From Batillaria attramentaria (taxonomy: Eukaryota > Mollusca > Gastropoda > Batillariidae), in contig JACVVK020000032.1 in assembly GCA_018292915.2 (NCBI GenBank), forward strand, positions 1,452,501 to 1,516,500: a stretch of DNA of 64,000 nucleotides, written 5' to 3'. The notes beneath the pieces were generated by a model. The model was not told the origin of the DNA and did not search any database. It worked only from the letters and a program-made list of their open reading frames with translations. The position numbers and the translations under genes are program-made. This document shows, piece after piece, positions 10,217 to 64,000 of this stretch; positions within the stretch are counted from its first letter, which is position 1; each line of letters opens with the position of its first letter.

Positions 10217-11718
10217 TCAGGTACCGGACGTTGTAGTATCCCCGCTGGTTGTCGTAGTCTCGGTGTGCGCGTCCCTCCGATGTCGGTAAAGAGCATGCGT
10301 CACCCTCGCCCCTCCCTCTCCTCCTTCCCCGGCCTCCGCGTCCTCCTCTATCTCGAAGTGATCATGTAACGTCACTCCAACGTGATCATCCTCCCAGGCA
10401 ACGGTGGTCAGCTCGTCGCCATATACCCTGGCAGCATCTCCGTTGTCCAGCGACACTGGTGCCATTATGGACATTGTGGATCCGAGGGCAACCTTCTCTG
10501 TTGTCATTGCTACATCTTGCCTTTGGTCGTGGTCATCACCAACCGGTCTGCTGCCTTGTGCAGCGACTGTGACATCTTTGGCAGATACAGTGACTTCTTC
10601 GCGAAAGGCAGAAACTTCTTCAGGAGAAAGAGTGGCCGGTTTCGTAGCTATGGTAACTTCTTGGATGGGAGCAGCTGCATCTTTGTCAGCACCAAAGTTC
10701 TGGCCGGACTCAGCGTCGGATCGAAGGATCTTGTTTTTATCTGTTGCCTCTGGTGTGTGGGAAGACTTCACGCCTGTATTCTCTTCAGAGAACTGCTCCA
10801 CTTTGTCAGCCACTTTATGAATGTCTTCACCGTCGGACAGTGCCAAGGTTGTTGGGGAATCTGCAACAACTCTGTTATCCTTGTCTGACCAGTGCAGGCT
10901 CTCCTGTCTCCGCGAGACGGCCTTGTCAGAAGGAATTTCTTCAAAACTGTCGTCAGGCCCGAACTGCTCCACGGAGTATTCAGGTAAGAGTTCTTCGGAG
11001 GTGTCATCCTCCACCTCCGCGAGTGAGTTAGGTAGAATATCAGTTATTATAAAACCCGGCCCAGGAGTGACTTCGTGGGGTATTTCTTTCACATCCACAT
11101 GATCAGCTTTCTCTTTCGTCTCCGCAGGTCGCACGGGATTTGGAGTGGGAGACAGAGTACTGTTGTGCGGCCTTGAGGCTGAACCGTGAGATTGTGACCT
11201 GTCATTTCCAACATATAATGGTTGACTTTGTTGCTGTGAGATGCCCTGATCTGATTCTTGCGTTGTTTTATCGGTTGTTTTCAATTGTGACTTGTCATTT
11301 CCGGCAGAGAACATGCGCTGAGCATCCCCTGCTGGACTTTGTCGAGTGGCTGCTGCTTCTTTTGATTCTTGAGTCGTTTCAAATTTACTGTGTGTTTCTA
11401 GTTGTGATGTGCTATTGTCAGTTGAAAACCTACGTTTAGCTTGACTTTGCTGTTGCGAAGTCGCTGGACCTTCAGATCCATGCGTTGTTTTAACGGGTGT
11501 TTTGTACAGCAGCAGGTCTTCCTGCTCGAGAAAATCCTCCATGTTGTCGTCAGCAAGATCAGATCCGTCCTCCTCAATGGCCGCCATATTGATGACGTCA
11601 CCAGCCGCAGTCTTTTGTGTGATCCGTGTTTGCCCGTTGTTGGAACCGGCGGCTTGAACGTGATTTTGAAAGGTCTGAGGATCCGCTCCGCCTTTTGTGA
11701 CATACAAAAAAAATATTT
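10217..11718 (-). CDS. Main exon of predicted secreted acidic protein
   Basis: Acceptor TTTACCTCAG then [16 protein letters not shown], open for 1.5 kb to TGA at 10219-10217. The stop sits at the edge of a (GT)n array. A donor-like GTACCT just before the stop could extend the protein into another exon instead. Confidence 0.6.
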
Positions 11719-12125
11719 CTGAGGTAAACAGCCGGCTTGTTATTATTACAGCAGTATTTGTGCAGCGAGCGACGCTTATTCAAATGCCTACAGATAGAAA
11801 ACATTCCCGCATGCAGTGTAAACCTTTGAAATGCAGTACTTGTGCAGCGAGCGACGCTTATTCAAATGCCTACAGATAGAAAACATTCCCGCATGCAGTG
11901 TAAACCTTTGAAATGCATAGGCGGTCTCAAAACTACACATTGAGGAACACGTAATTCACTAGCGTTGGCGTTTTTCTGTGTCGACGTATACTGATCAGGA
12001 AGTTAGTTTTTAAAGCATTGCTACTCGTACTGTGATCAAATTCTGGTATTAACAGTGTGTATCAGGCTGATCAAACAATCCACAAAAACACCCCTTCCCC
12101 TTCTCCTACCCCCTCCCCCCCCCCC

Positions 12126-12156
<31 letters not shown>

Positions 12157-12254
12157 CAAAAATCCAACAACCAAAAACAACACCCCCCCCCCCCCCCGAA
12201 AAAACAACAACAAAAAAAAACCCCCAAAAAAACAAAACCAAAAAACCAATCAAA

Positions 12255-12334
<80 letters not shown>

Positions 12335-12774
12335 CCCCAAAAGAAACCCAGGTTGCATATTAGTGTCAGATTTTGTAACTTTGCAAACACATGAAAATGT
12401 CTAACATCTTGGCAGTAGGAAAAAAAGGCCGAGAATGATCAACGCCCCCCCCCCCCCCCCCGGAAAAAAGGGGGGGGGGGGAATAATGAACGTACTGCAC
12501 AGTGTCGGACTCGTGACGTCTCTATTCCCGACAAGGGAGTGCACTGAATGTGGAATACACATACACGTGTGAATGACGTTAGTCCGACTAAACTAACCGG
12601 CCTCAAATATTGCACTTGGAAAACAAGCGCGCATGCAGGGCACCATTCCAAGTGTGATATCAACGTATTTGTATAGATGATTTTACATGTACTTACACAT
12701 GAACACATTTCATTACCTGCACTAGAGAATCCGAACAGAAGACCAAACGTCAGCGTCAACAGCAGCGAGAACAT
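10217..12774 (-). CDS. Predicted secreted, acidic Ser/Thr-rich protein (two exons, 519 aa)
   Basis: Exons 12717-12774 and 10217-11718 join in phase 1 to give 520 codons including stop. Residues 1-19 ([19 protein letters not shown]) form a typical signal peptide. The rest is hydrophilic, rich in Ser, Thr, Gln, Glu and Asp, with acid runs ([28 protein letters not shown]), a Gln/Ser-rich middle, one conserved-looking segment [17 protein letters not shown], and a Thr/Ser end ([13 protein letters not shown]). It has very few Cys and no transmembrane segment. No family recognised; function unknown. Secreted acidic disordered proteins are common in mollusc mantle and mucus, but that is only an analogy. 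The long open frame spans complex, non-repetitive sequence, which supports coding. An alternative start at Met64 (11587) would give a 456-aa protein without signal peptide. Confidence 0.55.
11593..11600. promoter_or_regulatory. Perfect CRE palindrome TGACGTCA
   Basis: TGACGTCA is the CREB/ATF consensus. It lies 5 bases upstream of an ATG (11587) within CAATATGGCGGC, which resembles the YY1 site that overlaps many start codons. It may mark an alternative promoter or start inside the main exon, or be coincidental since it also encodes Asp-Val-Ile in the long frame. Confidence 0.35.
11751..11915. repeat. 82-bp tandem duplication in intron
   Basis: Two nearly identical copies at 11751-11832 and 11833-11914, each starting GCAGTA(T/C)TTGTGCAGCG and holding CGACGCTTATTCAAATGCC. 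The first base changes are minimal, so the duplication is recent. It sits about 35 bp upstream of the main exon's acceptor on the transcribed strand. Confidence 0.9.
12104..12330. repeat. C/A-only low-complexity block ending in (AC)n
   Basis: Poly-C, poly-A, AAC triplets and a 75-bp (AC)n at 12257-12330. Lies in the intron of the predicted secreted-protein gene. Confidence 0.95.
12717..12774 (-). CDS. Signal-peptide exon of predicted secreted protein
   Basis: ATG in ACC context (A at -3), 19 codons of Met, hydrophobic core and small residues ending SSA, then one base and the donor GTAATG. Phase 1 matches the acceptor at 11719. Confidence 0.55.
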
Positions 12775-14221
12775 GGTGAGAGCAGGCCTGTCGTGAAACA
12801 AGAAGACACGTTTGTTTTTATACGAGCAATTTCCGTGAATGTGTTTCACTGGTGTTTTTCAGAGCTTTTAGTTTTATGGTAAGTGTGCCACGTTTACAGC
12901 GGTTAGCCAGTATGGCTATTCTACCAACATTATGAAAAAGGGCCTAAGTGCCATGGATTTGGTGGGCACTTTGGTTGTTTTTTTTTCTTTTTCAGACGAC
13001 AGCAGTATTGCTTCGTATACCATGGAAAGCGTCGGCGAAATAGTTTTAACTACCATTGCCGTCTTTCTCTGATCCAAGGCATGCACCAAACACAAAGAAT
13101 TTATGGAGGAAAAAAACGAAAGAAATAAACAAGCAAGCAAACAACAACAACAACAACAACACCCTCCAGACATTAGTAGGCTGACCTGACTGCGTAATCA
13201 GTAACAGAAAGCGTTTGCTTTGCAGAACATTTAACAATCAAACACCTGAAATAGTAAACATATGTCTTGCCGATACGGTTCGCCGCCTGCCTTGCAGTAC
13301 GGGGTGTAACGTGGTGGTTCGAAGATGTCCGATGACACAGCGATTTACAATGAGAAAGCATATGGTTGACGAAATTTGACAAAATAGCCGTTTTTCTACC
13401 GAAAAATCAACAATAATTTTTTTCTGCAGTTTTTTTTTTTTTTTTTTGCAATTTATTTTTCTGCAGGAAAAACACTTTTGCACAGAAAAAAACTCCACAT
13501 GGTTTTCTGAACAAAATTTTCCGAAGAAAATCTGACTTTTCTGCATTAATCCACTAGCGAGGGATGACAAGAGGGCAGGGTTTTCTTCAGAAAATCGGTT
13601 TGTTTGTTCGTTGTTGTTGTTTTTTTTACTCCAGAAAAGTCCGTTTGACAAAAAAGGGAAGACGTTTCACAAGGAGCGTCCATCAAGCAACTCGCAAATC
13701 TTCCTCCTCTTTGATAGAAACACCATCGAATTGTTTCTGGTAATTGTTATTGCCGAAACCCTCTCCGTTTGAAATCGCAATAGACAGAAGACGTTAGACT
13801 TCAAGACAAACACCTACAGCACTGTACACCCACCCCCCCACACAGCTGCAGGCGATCCGACACGCCCAAGGATTGTGCACTGTCGACCACGCCTAATCCG
13901 ACTAACCCAAAGATAGGAACTAATGATGTCCCTCGAGTGATCTGGGAGTCGGGATAGCCAAATATTAGAGCGTTAGGTAAACTTCTCTCTCGTCGTTTTT
14001 TTTTTCTTTCATTTATTTATTAATTCGTTTGGTTGGTGTCGCCGTTTCTTTTTCCTTTTTTTTTAAGGTGTGGGGGAGTGGGTTGCTGTGTTTTTTGTGT
14101 GTGAAATATAGATAGTACGTAGGACCACATGTAAATACTTTAAATACTGACAAAGTGATAAACTACGACACTTGATGTGTTCTTGTTCAGTTTGTTTATC
14201 TACAGATCTGTCGCCGCTCTC
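12775..14221. other. Upstream region of predicted secreted gene
   Basis: 5' side of the signal-peptide exon. Contains AAC triplets (13141-13160), a hairpin repeat (12946-12971), poly-T at 13431-13447 and repeated TTTTCTGCAG/TTTTCTGAA words at 13420-13545. No promoter could be fixed. Confidence 0.4.
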
Positions 14222-14323
14222 TGTTAATAATAATAATGATAATACATAGCTTTTTTAGAGCGCTGCTCTCCAACTTCCAAGGACTCGTTGCGCTTAAAGC
14301 ACACACACACACACACAGTGACA

Positions 14324-14354
<31 letters not shown>

Positions 14355-14760
14355 ACGCGCTATTTACTTCCCCTCTTACATACAATTTGGCAGTGCACAG
14401 AAATCATGGTGCACACAGACAGACTTAACAGAGGTTTAGCTATCAAAGACCTGGCGAAAGAGAAAGGTCTTAGATGGGATTTAAACAGAGGCAGTGAGGT
14501 CTGAAGGCGGAGTTCGATTGGCAAGGAGTACCAGACAGTCGGGGCTAAGAAGCTGAAAGAGCGCTCTCCGGCAGTTTTCATGTTACGCTTCGGAATTTTG
14601 AGAAATCTTTCGCGAGCGGAACGCACGGTGCGCGATGGATACTTACAGAGCAAGGCCGACAGGTAGGGAGGAAGAGAACTCTTGAAGAAACGGAATGCGA
14701 AAGTGGTGATTTTGTACTGGAAGAGGAGTTTAACAGGGAGCCAGTGTTAAGAAAGTCTTT
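14222..14760. mobile_element. Dispersed retro-like repeat with (TTA)n end
   Basis: Starts TAATAATAATAATGATAATA, then GAGCGCTGCTCTCC, and later AAAGGTCTTAGATGGGATTT and GGAGTACCAGACAG. A related fragment is at 49975-50090 (GTGGGTTTTCAGATTTTGCT, ATCATTCCAGCAAGTCG). The family type is unknown to me; recurrence and the microsatellite end mark it as mobile. Interrupted by (CA)n at 14300-14357. Confidence 0.5.
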
Positions 14761-14959
14761 GGACACGGACCCCTGTTTCTGTTTTCTTTCAGCAACCGCC
14801 AACCTGTGTACGCGCAAGCCGTTTCAGTCAAGTTCCCGAAAGCCTTTCATACTGATCAAATCCCTATCAATAAGATTCCCCAGCGTGATACCACACAATC
14901 GGCACACCTCTTTGCAATACATGAATGAGGTGTCTGATAACATTGACAGACGCTAGGAC

Positions 14960-15327
14960 CGGCAAACGGTCACGGCTTAAAAAGAGAATTTAACTTGCGC
15001 GGTAACAGGTAGGTCGGATACTGCCAGTTTGGGCCGGCGACAGGGTGTGTCGTGTAGACCACACAGCCCAAATTATAGCGTCTCTCTCTCTTGCCTGTTA
15101 CATGTATATTGCTGGACAGTATTCAGTATCACTCTACTTCATGTGTTGTATATGTTGATGCTTGGCATGGTGTTTGGTTGTCATTACATGTATTTGGTTT
15201 GTTTAGTAAAGAAAGGTGTGATGAACTGCGTGTGTGTACGTGTTTGCCCTCACCCTCCCCACCCCACCCCTTTCAGTTATGGGCCTACTGATGGCCTCCA
15301 CTGAATAAAATTTTTGTCATTGTCATT

Positions 15328-15335
<8 letters not shown>
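14960..15335 (+). mobile_element. 3' end of a non-LTR retroelement with (ATTGTC)n tail
   Basis: CCTCCACTGAATAAAATTTT followed by TGTCATTGTCATTGTCATT: an AATAAA signal then a short tandem tail, the usual 3' end of LINE-type elements. The body upstream to about 14960 has no open frame. Confidence 0.5.

Positions 15336-15396
<61 letters not shown>
15334..15396. repeat. (TC)n/(GA)n inverted pair
   Basis: (TC)n at 15334-15364, spacer CCACA, (GA)n at 15369-15396: a perfect short palindrome lying between two retroelement tails. Confidence 0.93.
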
Positions 15397-15399
<3 letters not shown>

Positions 15400-15512
15400 A
15401 AGAACAAGAACAAGAACCTTTATTTTACAACGGTAGAAGTTACAGGCATATTCATACCAATTTTAAAACTTGCCTTTGCTACACTACATGAGCTAATACT
15501 ACTGAAAAATTA
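15394..15512 (-). mobile_element. 3' end of another retroelement with (TTCTTG)n tail
   Basis: On the minus strand: TTGTAAAATAAAGGTTCTTG and two more TTCTTG units, then (TC)n. AATAAA plus hexamer tail again suggests a LINE-type 3' terminus, facing the element at 14960-15335. Confidence 0.5.
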
Positions 15513-15516
15513 AGAA

Positions 15517-15519
<3 letters not shown>

Positions 15520-15555
<36 letters not shown>
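15520..15555. repeat. (GA)n microsatellite
   Basis: GA run of about 36 bp at the other end of the inverted retroelement fragment. Confidence 0.95.
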
Positions 15556-15556
<1 letters not shown>

Positions 15557-16062
15557 AAAGATCATCGATACAATGACGGCAGTCACCGCTGCGAAGAACT
15601 TCCTCGTGCTTTCGGACGCGACTATGGTTCCCTGGCAGCAAAGGTGTGGGGTTTTCGGGACGTGCCAATTTTTGTTTGTTTGTTTGTTTGTCTCAAAAAC
15701 CCTCATACACGAAGGGGCGTTTCACTACCATCATCTGGTAAAAAGGGCCAACCGCTAGTTAAGACCTTTATAAGTTAAAGATTTTTTTTTTTTAAAAGAC
15801 AAGGTCTATTGGAATACCCTAGATTTTTTTATGGTACAGCATTAAGTTCCAGAGAACATGGCTGATTCATGCTTTGAACAATAGAACTATGAATGTTTTA
15901 AGGGATGCGTCTCATTTTAATACTGAATATCAAGAGTGATCATTTCTTTTCTTAATTATTTTTCGTCTCGTTATTGAAAACACTGCACTTTTATGAGAGG
16001 CAGTGTAGTGCTATGATCACAAGTATGTACCGAGCTGATTTTTTTTTTTTGTGTGTGTGTGA

Positions 16063-16337
16063 TACTTTATTGTCCCTTTCGGGAAATTCGGGCAGCTTCC
16101 TCCTGGGGAAGCGCGTCGCCGCGGTACAGCGCCGTCCAATACCTATCCTATTTTTCAGTTTTCCTGGGAAAGGAAAGTCGGATAACTCGGAGAGAAACCC
16201 CCGATGAGCAGCCCGGCAGCCAGGAAAACCCGGTACCACATATCACAAGGTCGCCCTGGGCTCGAACCCACGCTTCATCGCTATGACAGCGACGACGGCT
16301 GTCAAGTGTTCACCGTATTAGACCACCGCGCACCCCC
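16063..16337 (-). mobile_element. tRNA-derived SINE, family B, inverted copy
   Basis: Reverse complement of the 7636 element: TACTTTATTGTCCCTTTCGG at one end, TCGAACCCACGC (B box) and GACCACCGCGCACCCCC at the other. About 290 bp with several substitutions relative to the first. Confidence 0.88.
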
Positions 16338-17151
16338 AGGTTAGACCTAGTTTGCACACAAAAACACAAAACACACAAAAGAAAGAGGAATACGTACCAG
16401 AAGACAAACGAAACGAGGCAAACTAATTATTACATGTACTTACTTCAGTCACTGATCCGCACACAGCCACGTATAGCCTAGTAGCGGTACCGTCTGAGCG
16501 TTCAGCACGAGTGTGTCACGACAACGTAACAGTTCCCACCGCCGACTGGACGTCAGCACAGACCCCGCCTGTGGGAGCGGAACTTGGGAAAGGGGAAGCT
16601 GGGTTGGGTGTTAGTGGGGTGGCCTACCCCTCCACGCAGTCCCTGCCCCAGCAATAGGAACTTTATAAACTGCAGTTCACTGGGTGGGGTGGGGTAGGTT
16701 GCGGGTAGGGTGGGGAAGGGTGGGGACGGAAGGGTACACTTTACCTCATTATCCTGAATGGACAAACAGACCTTCCGTATCGTGGACAGCCCCACATTGA
16801 ACTGCACCCAGGAATGCCGCAGCGCAAGTTCTATTACGTAGTCTGTTGTCAGTTCAGTTTATTTCCAGAAACCCTGTCAGGGGGAATGCAAACAGAATGA
16901 TCATAGGTGGTATGTACGATAGTCAGTCTAGTAGTTTCTATGTTGTGCCAGTAACTCCTTTTTTGCGAAAGCGACCCAAGGTTTAAGTTTATTAAAAGTG
17001 GAAGAAATTTATTTTAGCAGGACAAAACTCGCTATGTGCATGTGTCATTTCAATATTAAATGACGGTTGTTATTATCGTAACAAATACTGGATAAACTGA
17101 CTGGCAAGGAATGCAAACGCAATGTTTCCACGGTTCTCAAGGTTGAAGGGG

Positions 17152-17155
<4 letters not shown>

Positions 17156-17204
<49 letters not shown>
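17156..17204. repeat. (AC)n microsatellite
   Basis: AC run of about 48 bp in otherwise unique intergenic DNA. Confidence 0.97.
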
Positions 17205-17207
<3 letters not shown>

Positions 17208-17739
17208 CTAACACTGAAACAACGGCCACATGCAATCATACCACCCGAAAGCCTTCAATGTGTAGGGAGACATTATTATTTTTATATTAGTATCGTTATT
17301 CCACTATTTCTCAGCTACACTGATCTTGACTTGCAAACTAGACACAGTGTCGTTTGGGCGTCAACCAAAGACTTGTCCAGCCGAGAACAGGAATCAGATG
17401 CCGGTTGTATAGTTCTCAGGAGCCAGTGTAACACTTAGTGATGTGTTCAGGAGTCTCTCTATACTGCTTTGTTCACAGCTTTCTGTTGTGCGTGTTCCGA
17501 GAGGCTCATTTTGATCGAACTTCGGGCATTTTGGTGTGATATCAGTGTACCTGTCCGGTAAATATAATGGTAAAAATTGTCGGGTTCCTTATTGTCCTCA
17601 GTCTCTTTCATTCAACTGGGAGTTATTAAGCACAAACGTACATCTCACGTGAAGTGTTTTGTGGTATCCACCTGTATGCAAATGAGTCATAATTACATAC
17701 CAACACCATCACCAGCACAAACACACCTGCACATTCTCT

Positions 17740-17779
17740 CTCTCTTTTATCCTTGTACAATAAAGTTTCGTTCGTTTGT

Positions 17780-17872
<93 letters not shown>
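17740..17872. repeat. Retro-like 3' end then (TC)n(AC)n
   Basis: TTGTACAATAAAGTTTCGTT then TCGTTTGTTC, (TC)n and a 75-bp (AC)n interrupted by one AAGC. The AATAAA plus tandem tail suggests a retroelement terminus seeding the microsatellite. Confidence 0.7.
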
Positions 17873-17873
<1 letters not shown>

Positions 17874-17999
17874 AAGCTGTTTGGTTTTGTTTGGTTTTTA
17901 CTTATGGTTTCTTTTAAGCATTTCAGAGATTAACATGTGAAAGCCGCCCCACCCCATGGTGTATTGTTGGTAATATCTCAAGGTTTATAGAATGCAGAT

Positions 18000-20719
18000 T
18001 TTGCCCTGCACTACGTAACATGTATACAAAGGCCACAAATTTCCTTGCATGTATCAAAAGGCAGCACTCATTCTCAGCACAGTTACATGAACAGCTCACT
18101 GCTGAAACCTGCATAAAATACAGACTATGGGTATAAAAAGTATGGGTAAATGGAATGAATAACCACTTTAAAATGGAATGTGAAGGAAAGACTTGAACAC
18201 AACCACATGCACTGGTGTTTGGTCAACCTCTGAATGATCGAACGTAAAGGAAAACAATTTCTCTATGCAGGGTTCAGCCTGATGGCAAACTGTTCCCAAG
18301 AAATCGTAGGCACAAATAAAACCGTTTATAAAACGTTCAGAAGGCAGTGATTCAATAAAATATCCTGATATGTACTGTGATCTGTTGTTCAGGAATGATT
18401 TTTTTTCTTTGTACAAAATCTCACATTGCAAATGGAATGTCAAGTGCTCTATGAAGAACAATTTCACTCATGCAACATGCAGAAATACGTCACGAGGGAA
18501 ACTTGATCTCGGTGATATGCACTCTTTCTGTTCTAGCATACAGACGTTAGAAACTGGTCTTGTTTACAACATGAGAACAATGACAATGTAACGCTTCTGC
18601 ACAGTGAATCAATGAAATTCATCATTACGTTCCCATCCTTAGTCACATTTTGTTACGTCTTCTGGGCAGAAACCTGGTAAATGCATGAAATTCTTAGATG
18701 TACTCGCAACTGTAAAATTACATGCACTTAAGATGTGTTCTAAGTGTAAAAATTTAACTTGATTGAAACATGCTTGACTGATCAACAATTTTCTTCATGA
18801 ACGCAAATCATGTGAAAGCTGCCCAAATAACACACTACAATCATAAAAGCCTTTGCTGGTTGCCGTAGTGTAGATCTACATTCTGAAGTAAAATTTGAGA
18901 ATAATAATAATAATAATGTGTAGGCACTATACATGTACTTTCCAACTACTTTCCCTAATCAGCCTGCAGAAATTTTAATGTGAATAATCATAATTTCATT
19001 CAAACCGTACACAAATCCAACTTCCATTCAATCTGGAAAGTTTTCTTTAAGATGTTCAACTTGCACTTTTGTGTATGCGTTGTCCCATTTAGCCAAAGCA
19101 TGGTATTTTAAAAAATGTATTATTGTGGTACAGTGTAATATCCAGCACCAGTAGCCATGTATCCCTTTTCTCCCAGCAGTAAGGCCTATTTCAAACAGTA
19201 TACACCATACACGTTACAAGTACACCTTATAAAATGATCAAACTTTGATTAAGAACTCTGCGAGACAGGCGTGAACAGTCTGATATGTGTGTGAATAATG
19301 TAGGAGTCTACACACAAACTACAATGCACAGCCAACTCCTTCTGACTCCCCCGATGACTAAAACAGATAATGAGTGGGTACTGAGGTACATGGACCATAC
19401 ACAGTGTAAAAATAACCTCTCACCGACAGTATAAATCAGATAAGTTAACAGACATTTCCTTCTAGCTGCAAGTAACAGACTCCACAAGTCACGCTGAAGC
19501 ACTCCGAGATCACCGTGTAAAATGTCACAGTGAGTGTCCTCCCTTGAACAGGTCCATCGTACCAACGAGAAAACGTCACATTTCTGCAGGACCCTTTTAC
19601 ATATATATCTGCTCAAAGTTCCTGAAACGGAATTAGGAACCTAGACATACTTTACAAAAATCTTTGGTCCACGAACGTGTTCGGGCTATGTACAGTACGC
19701 TCATTTTGATAGCAACGAGATAGTAACTTGACACACTCTGTTCCCTTACAGGCAACTTGGTGCCACTCTCACCACAAGTAATGATTGCATCTCTATGCAT
19801 TCAATTGAGACATCTTCAGATCTAGGATTTTGTTCCCTGTCTTCAGCAATCTGCTACGTAACTAGTTACAGCTCACCTTGCATTATATATTTGAACATTC
19901 TAGATACAGCTCAGACAGTGCCATTACGCACGATTCTCAAAATTATTGCCTGCAATTTGGAGCCTTACTAATATCTTACCATCTCTTCATTGCTTACGTA
20001 ACTGTCATCATGCACAAAGTCACGGACAAAATGAGCGCCAATGATGAGTTTGTCAGTCTCAGCTAGGATAAATTTTTGCTGGCTAAGTCAAAGATATTCC
20101 TGTCCTTGTATAACTGTACACACTTTGTAAAGCTACTCCATGTGCAAAGTCACTAAATGAGGTAATGGACTTGTGTCGGTTTGTGATGCTGTACAGCAAG
20201 AACTTGGGGACACAGATAATGTCCTCTGGCCGCATCTTCATCTGCTGCCAGGTACACGCATGTACGGATGTCCTTGCATGCAGATAATGTCACCAGAAGT
20301 CTGCCATTGTCTGAACTGCTAGTGTCAGGTCAGTTTCTGTATCATCCATAGTCACATTTTTTTGTACACAGCATCTGTTCTGTTCACCAGCTGCAGGTGA
20401 AGCTGCTGACAATATCCTCACACCTGATGCATCAGCTCCGTCTGGCACACCCATAATTCGATATGATGAGTGCTTAATTTACACCACAAGAGTGCACGAA
20501 AGCGCCGGTCATGTCCAGCACGCGGCAGTCTGTCAGCCCATTTCCACATTAACTCTCTCTGGAAGCTTTGGTGAGACTGATCATCCACATCATCCATCAC
20601 ATACTTCCAAAAGAAAAAAACAACAACAAAAAAACCAAAACACCTCATTATTTCCACTTTCTAGTTCACTTTGCTTGCTCACAATCACAACACACTCAAC
20701 GCTGTCAAACTCAGCAGTT
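18000..20719 (-). other. Probable 3' UTR of spectraplakin
   Basis: AT-rich, CpG-poor and nearly repeat-free DNA directly after the stop codon, unlike the repeat-laden DNA below 17.9 kb. No AATAAA was found on the minus strand here; an ATTAAA lies at 18974-18979, and AATAAA copies occur only near 16985-17010. The true end is not determined. A short (AAT)n run sits at 18902-18917. Confidence 0.45.
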
Positions 20720-63911
<43,192 letters not shown>

Positions 63912-64000
63912 CTGCAGACAGGCAGCGGAGATGACGGCGTATATGCATGTTTTCTAACACCCAGAGAAGTGTGCGGAGGAAAACTCTGGGATCTGCAGGT

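Larger units (their letters stand above)
15556..17739. other. Intergenic, mostly unique
   Basis: Apart from the SINE-B copy at 16063-16337 and (AC)n at 17156-17204, nothing is recognised. Two minus-strand AATAAA signals at 16985-17010 could end the spectraplakin transcript or be chance. Confidence 0.4.

Noticed and set aside
16985..17010. Spectraplakin polyadenylation site at minus-strand AATAAA
   Set aside because: It would require a 3.7-kb 3' UTR crossing an (AC)n/(TC)n block and a retroelement tail; possible but not supported over the nearer ATTAAA.

Overview
The window is animal nuclear DNA with many introns, long dinucleotide tracts, several tRNA-derived SINE families, foldback elements and DNA-transposon remnants. 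The mix of SINEs, (TTA)n-tailed repeats and LINE 3' ends looks most like an aquatic gastropod mollusc. That placement is inferred from repeat style and protein divergence, not from a marker gene.

From 63.9 kb down to 20.7 kb the minus strand carries the C-terminal part of one giant gene, a spectraplakin (MACF1/dystonin/Short stop/VAB-10 family). I traced 39 exons. Their splice phases agree from end to end and give 8,919 coding nt (2,972 residues) closed by a stop at 20720. Domain order is plectin-type repeats (63.9-61.5 kb), a rod of about 17 spectrin repeats (61.2-30.8 kb), two EF-hands (30.3-29.2 kb), a GAS2 microtubule-binding module (27.9-27.2 kb) and a Ser/Thr/Pro/Arg-rich tail (25.6-20.7 kb). 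The actin-binding and plakin domains lie beyond the right edge. Two internal first exons, each an ATG in good context ending at a donor of the right phase, predict shorter products. One (57.8 kb) starts at the spectrin rod, about 2,114 aa. The other (37.6 kb) keeps only the last spectrin repeats, EF-hands, GAS2 and tail, about 778 aa. An AT-rich repeat-poor stretch at 18-20.7 kb is the likely 3' UTR.

Downstream on the same strand a second gene is predicted at 12.8-10.2 kb: a 19-residue signal-peptide exon spliced in phase to a 1.5-kb exon encoding a Ser/Thr- and acid-rich, low-complexity protein of 519 aa with no family I recognise.

The rest of 0-18 kb holds no convincing gene. It contains a ~175-bp satellite interrupted by a foldback element and a SINE, a 27-bp minisatellite, SINE copies of at least three families, an array of SINE tail plus (TG)n plus (AG)n, two tail-to-tail retroelement 3' ends, and two unique stretches (3.7-4.3 and 5.9-6.45 kb) rich in homeodomain/POU-like or GATA-like motifs that could be enhancers. 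Spectraplakin introns carry hAT-like elements, a 92-bp palindrome and many tracts that are mostly GU-rich in the sense transcript, some lying directly against 5' splice sites.
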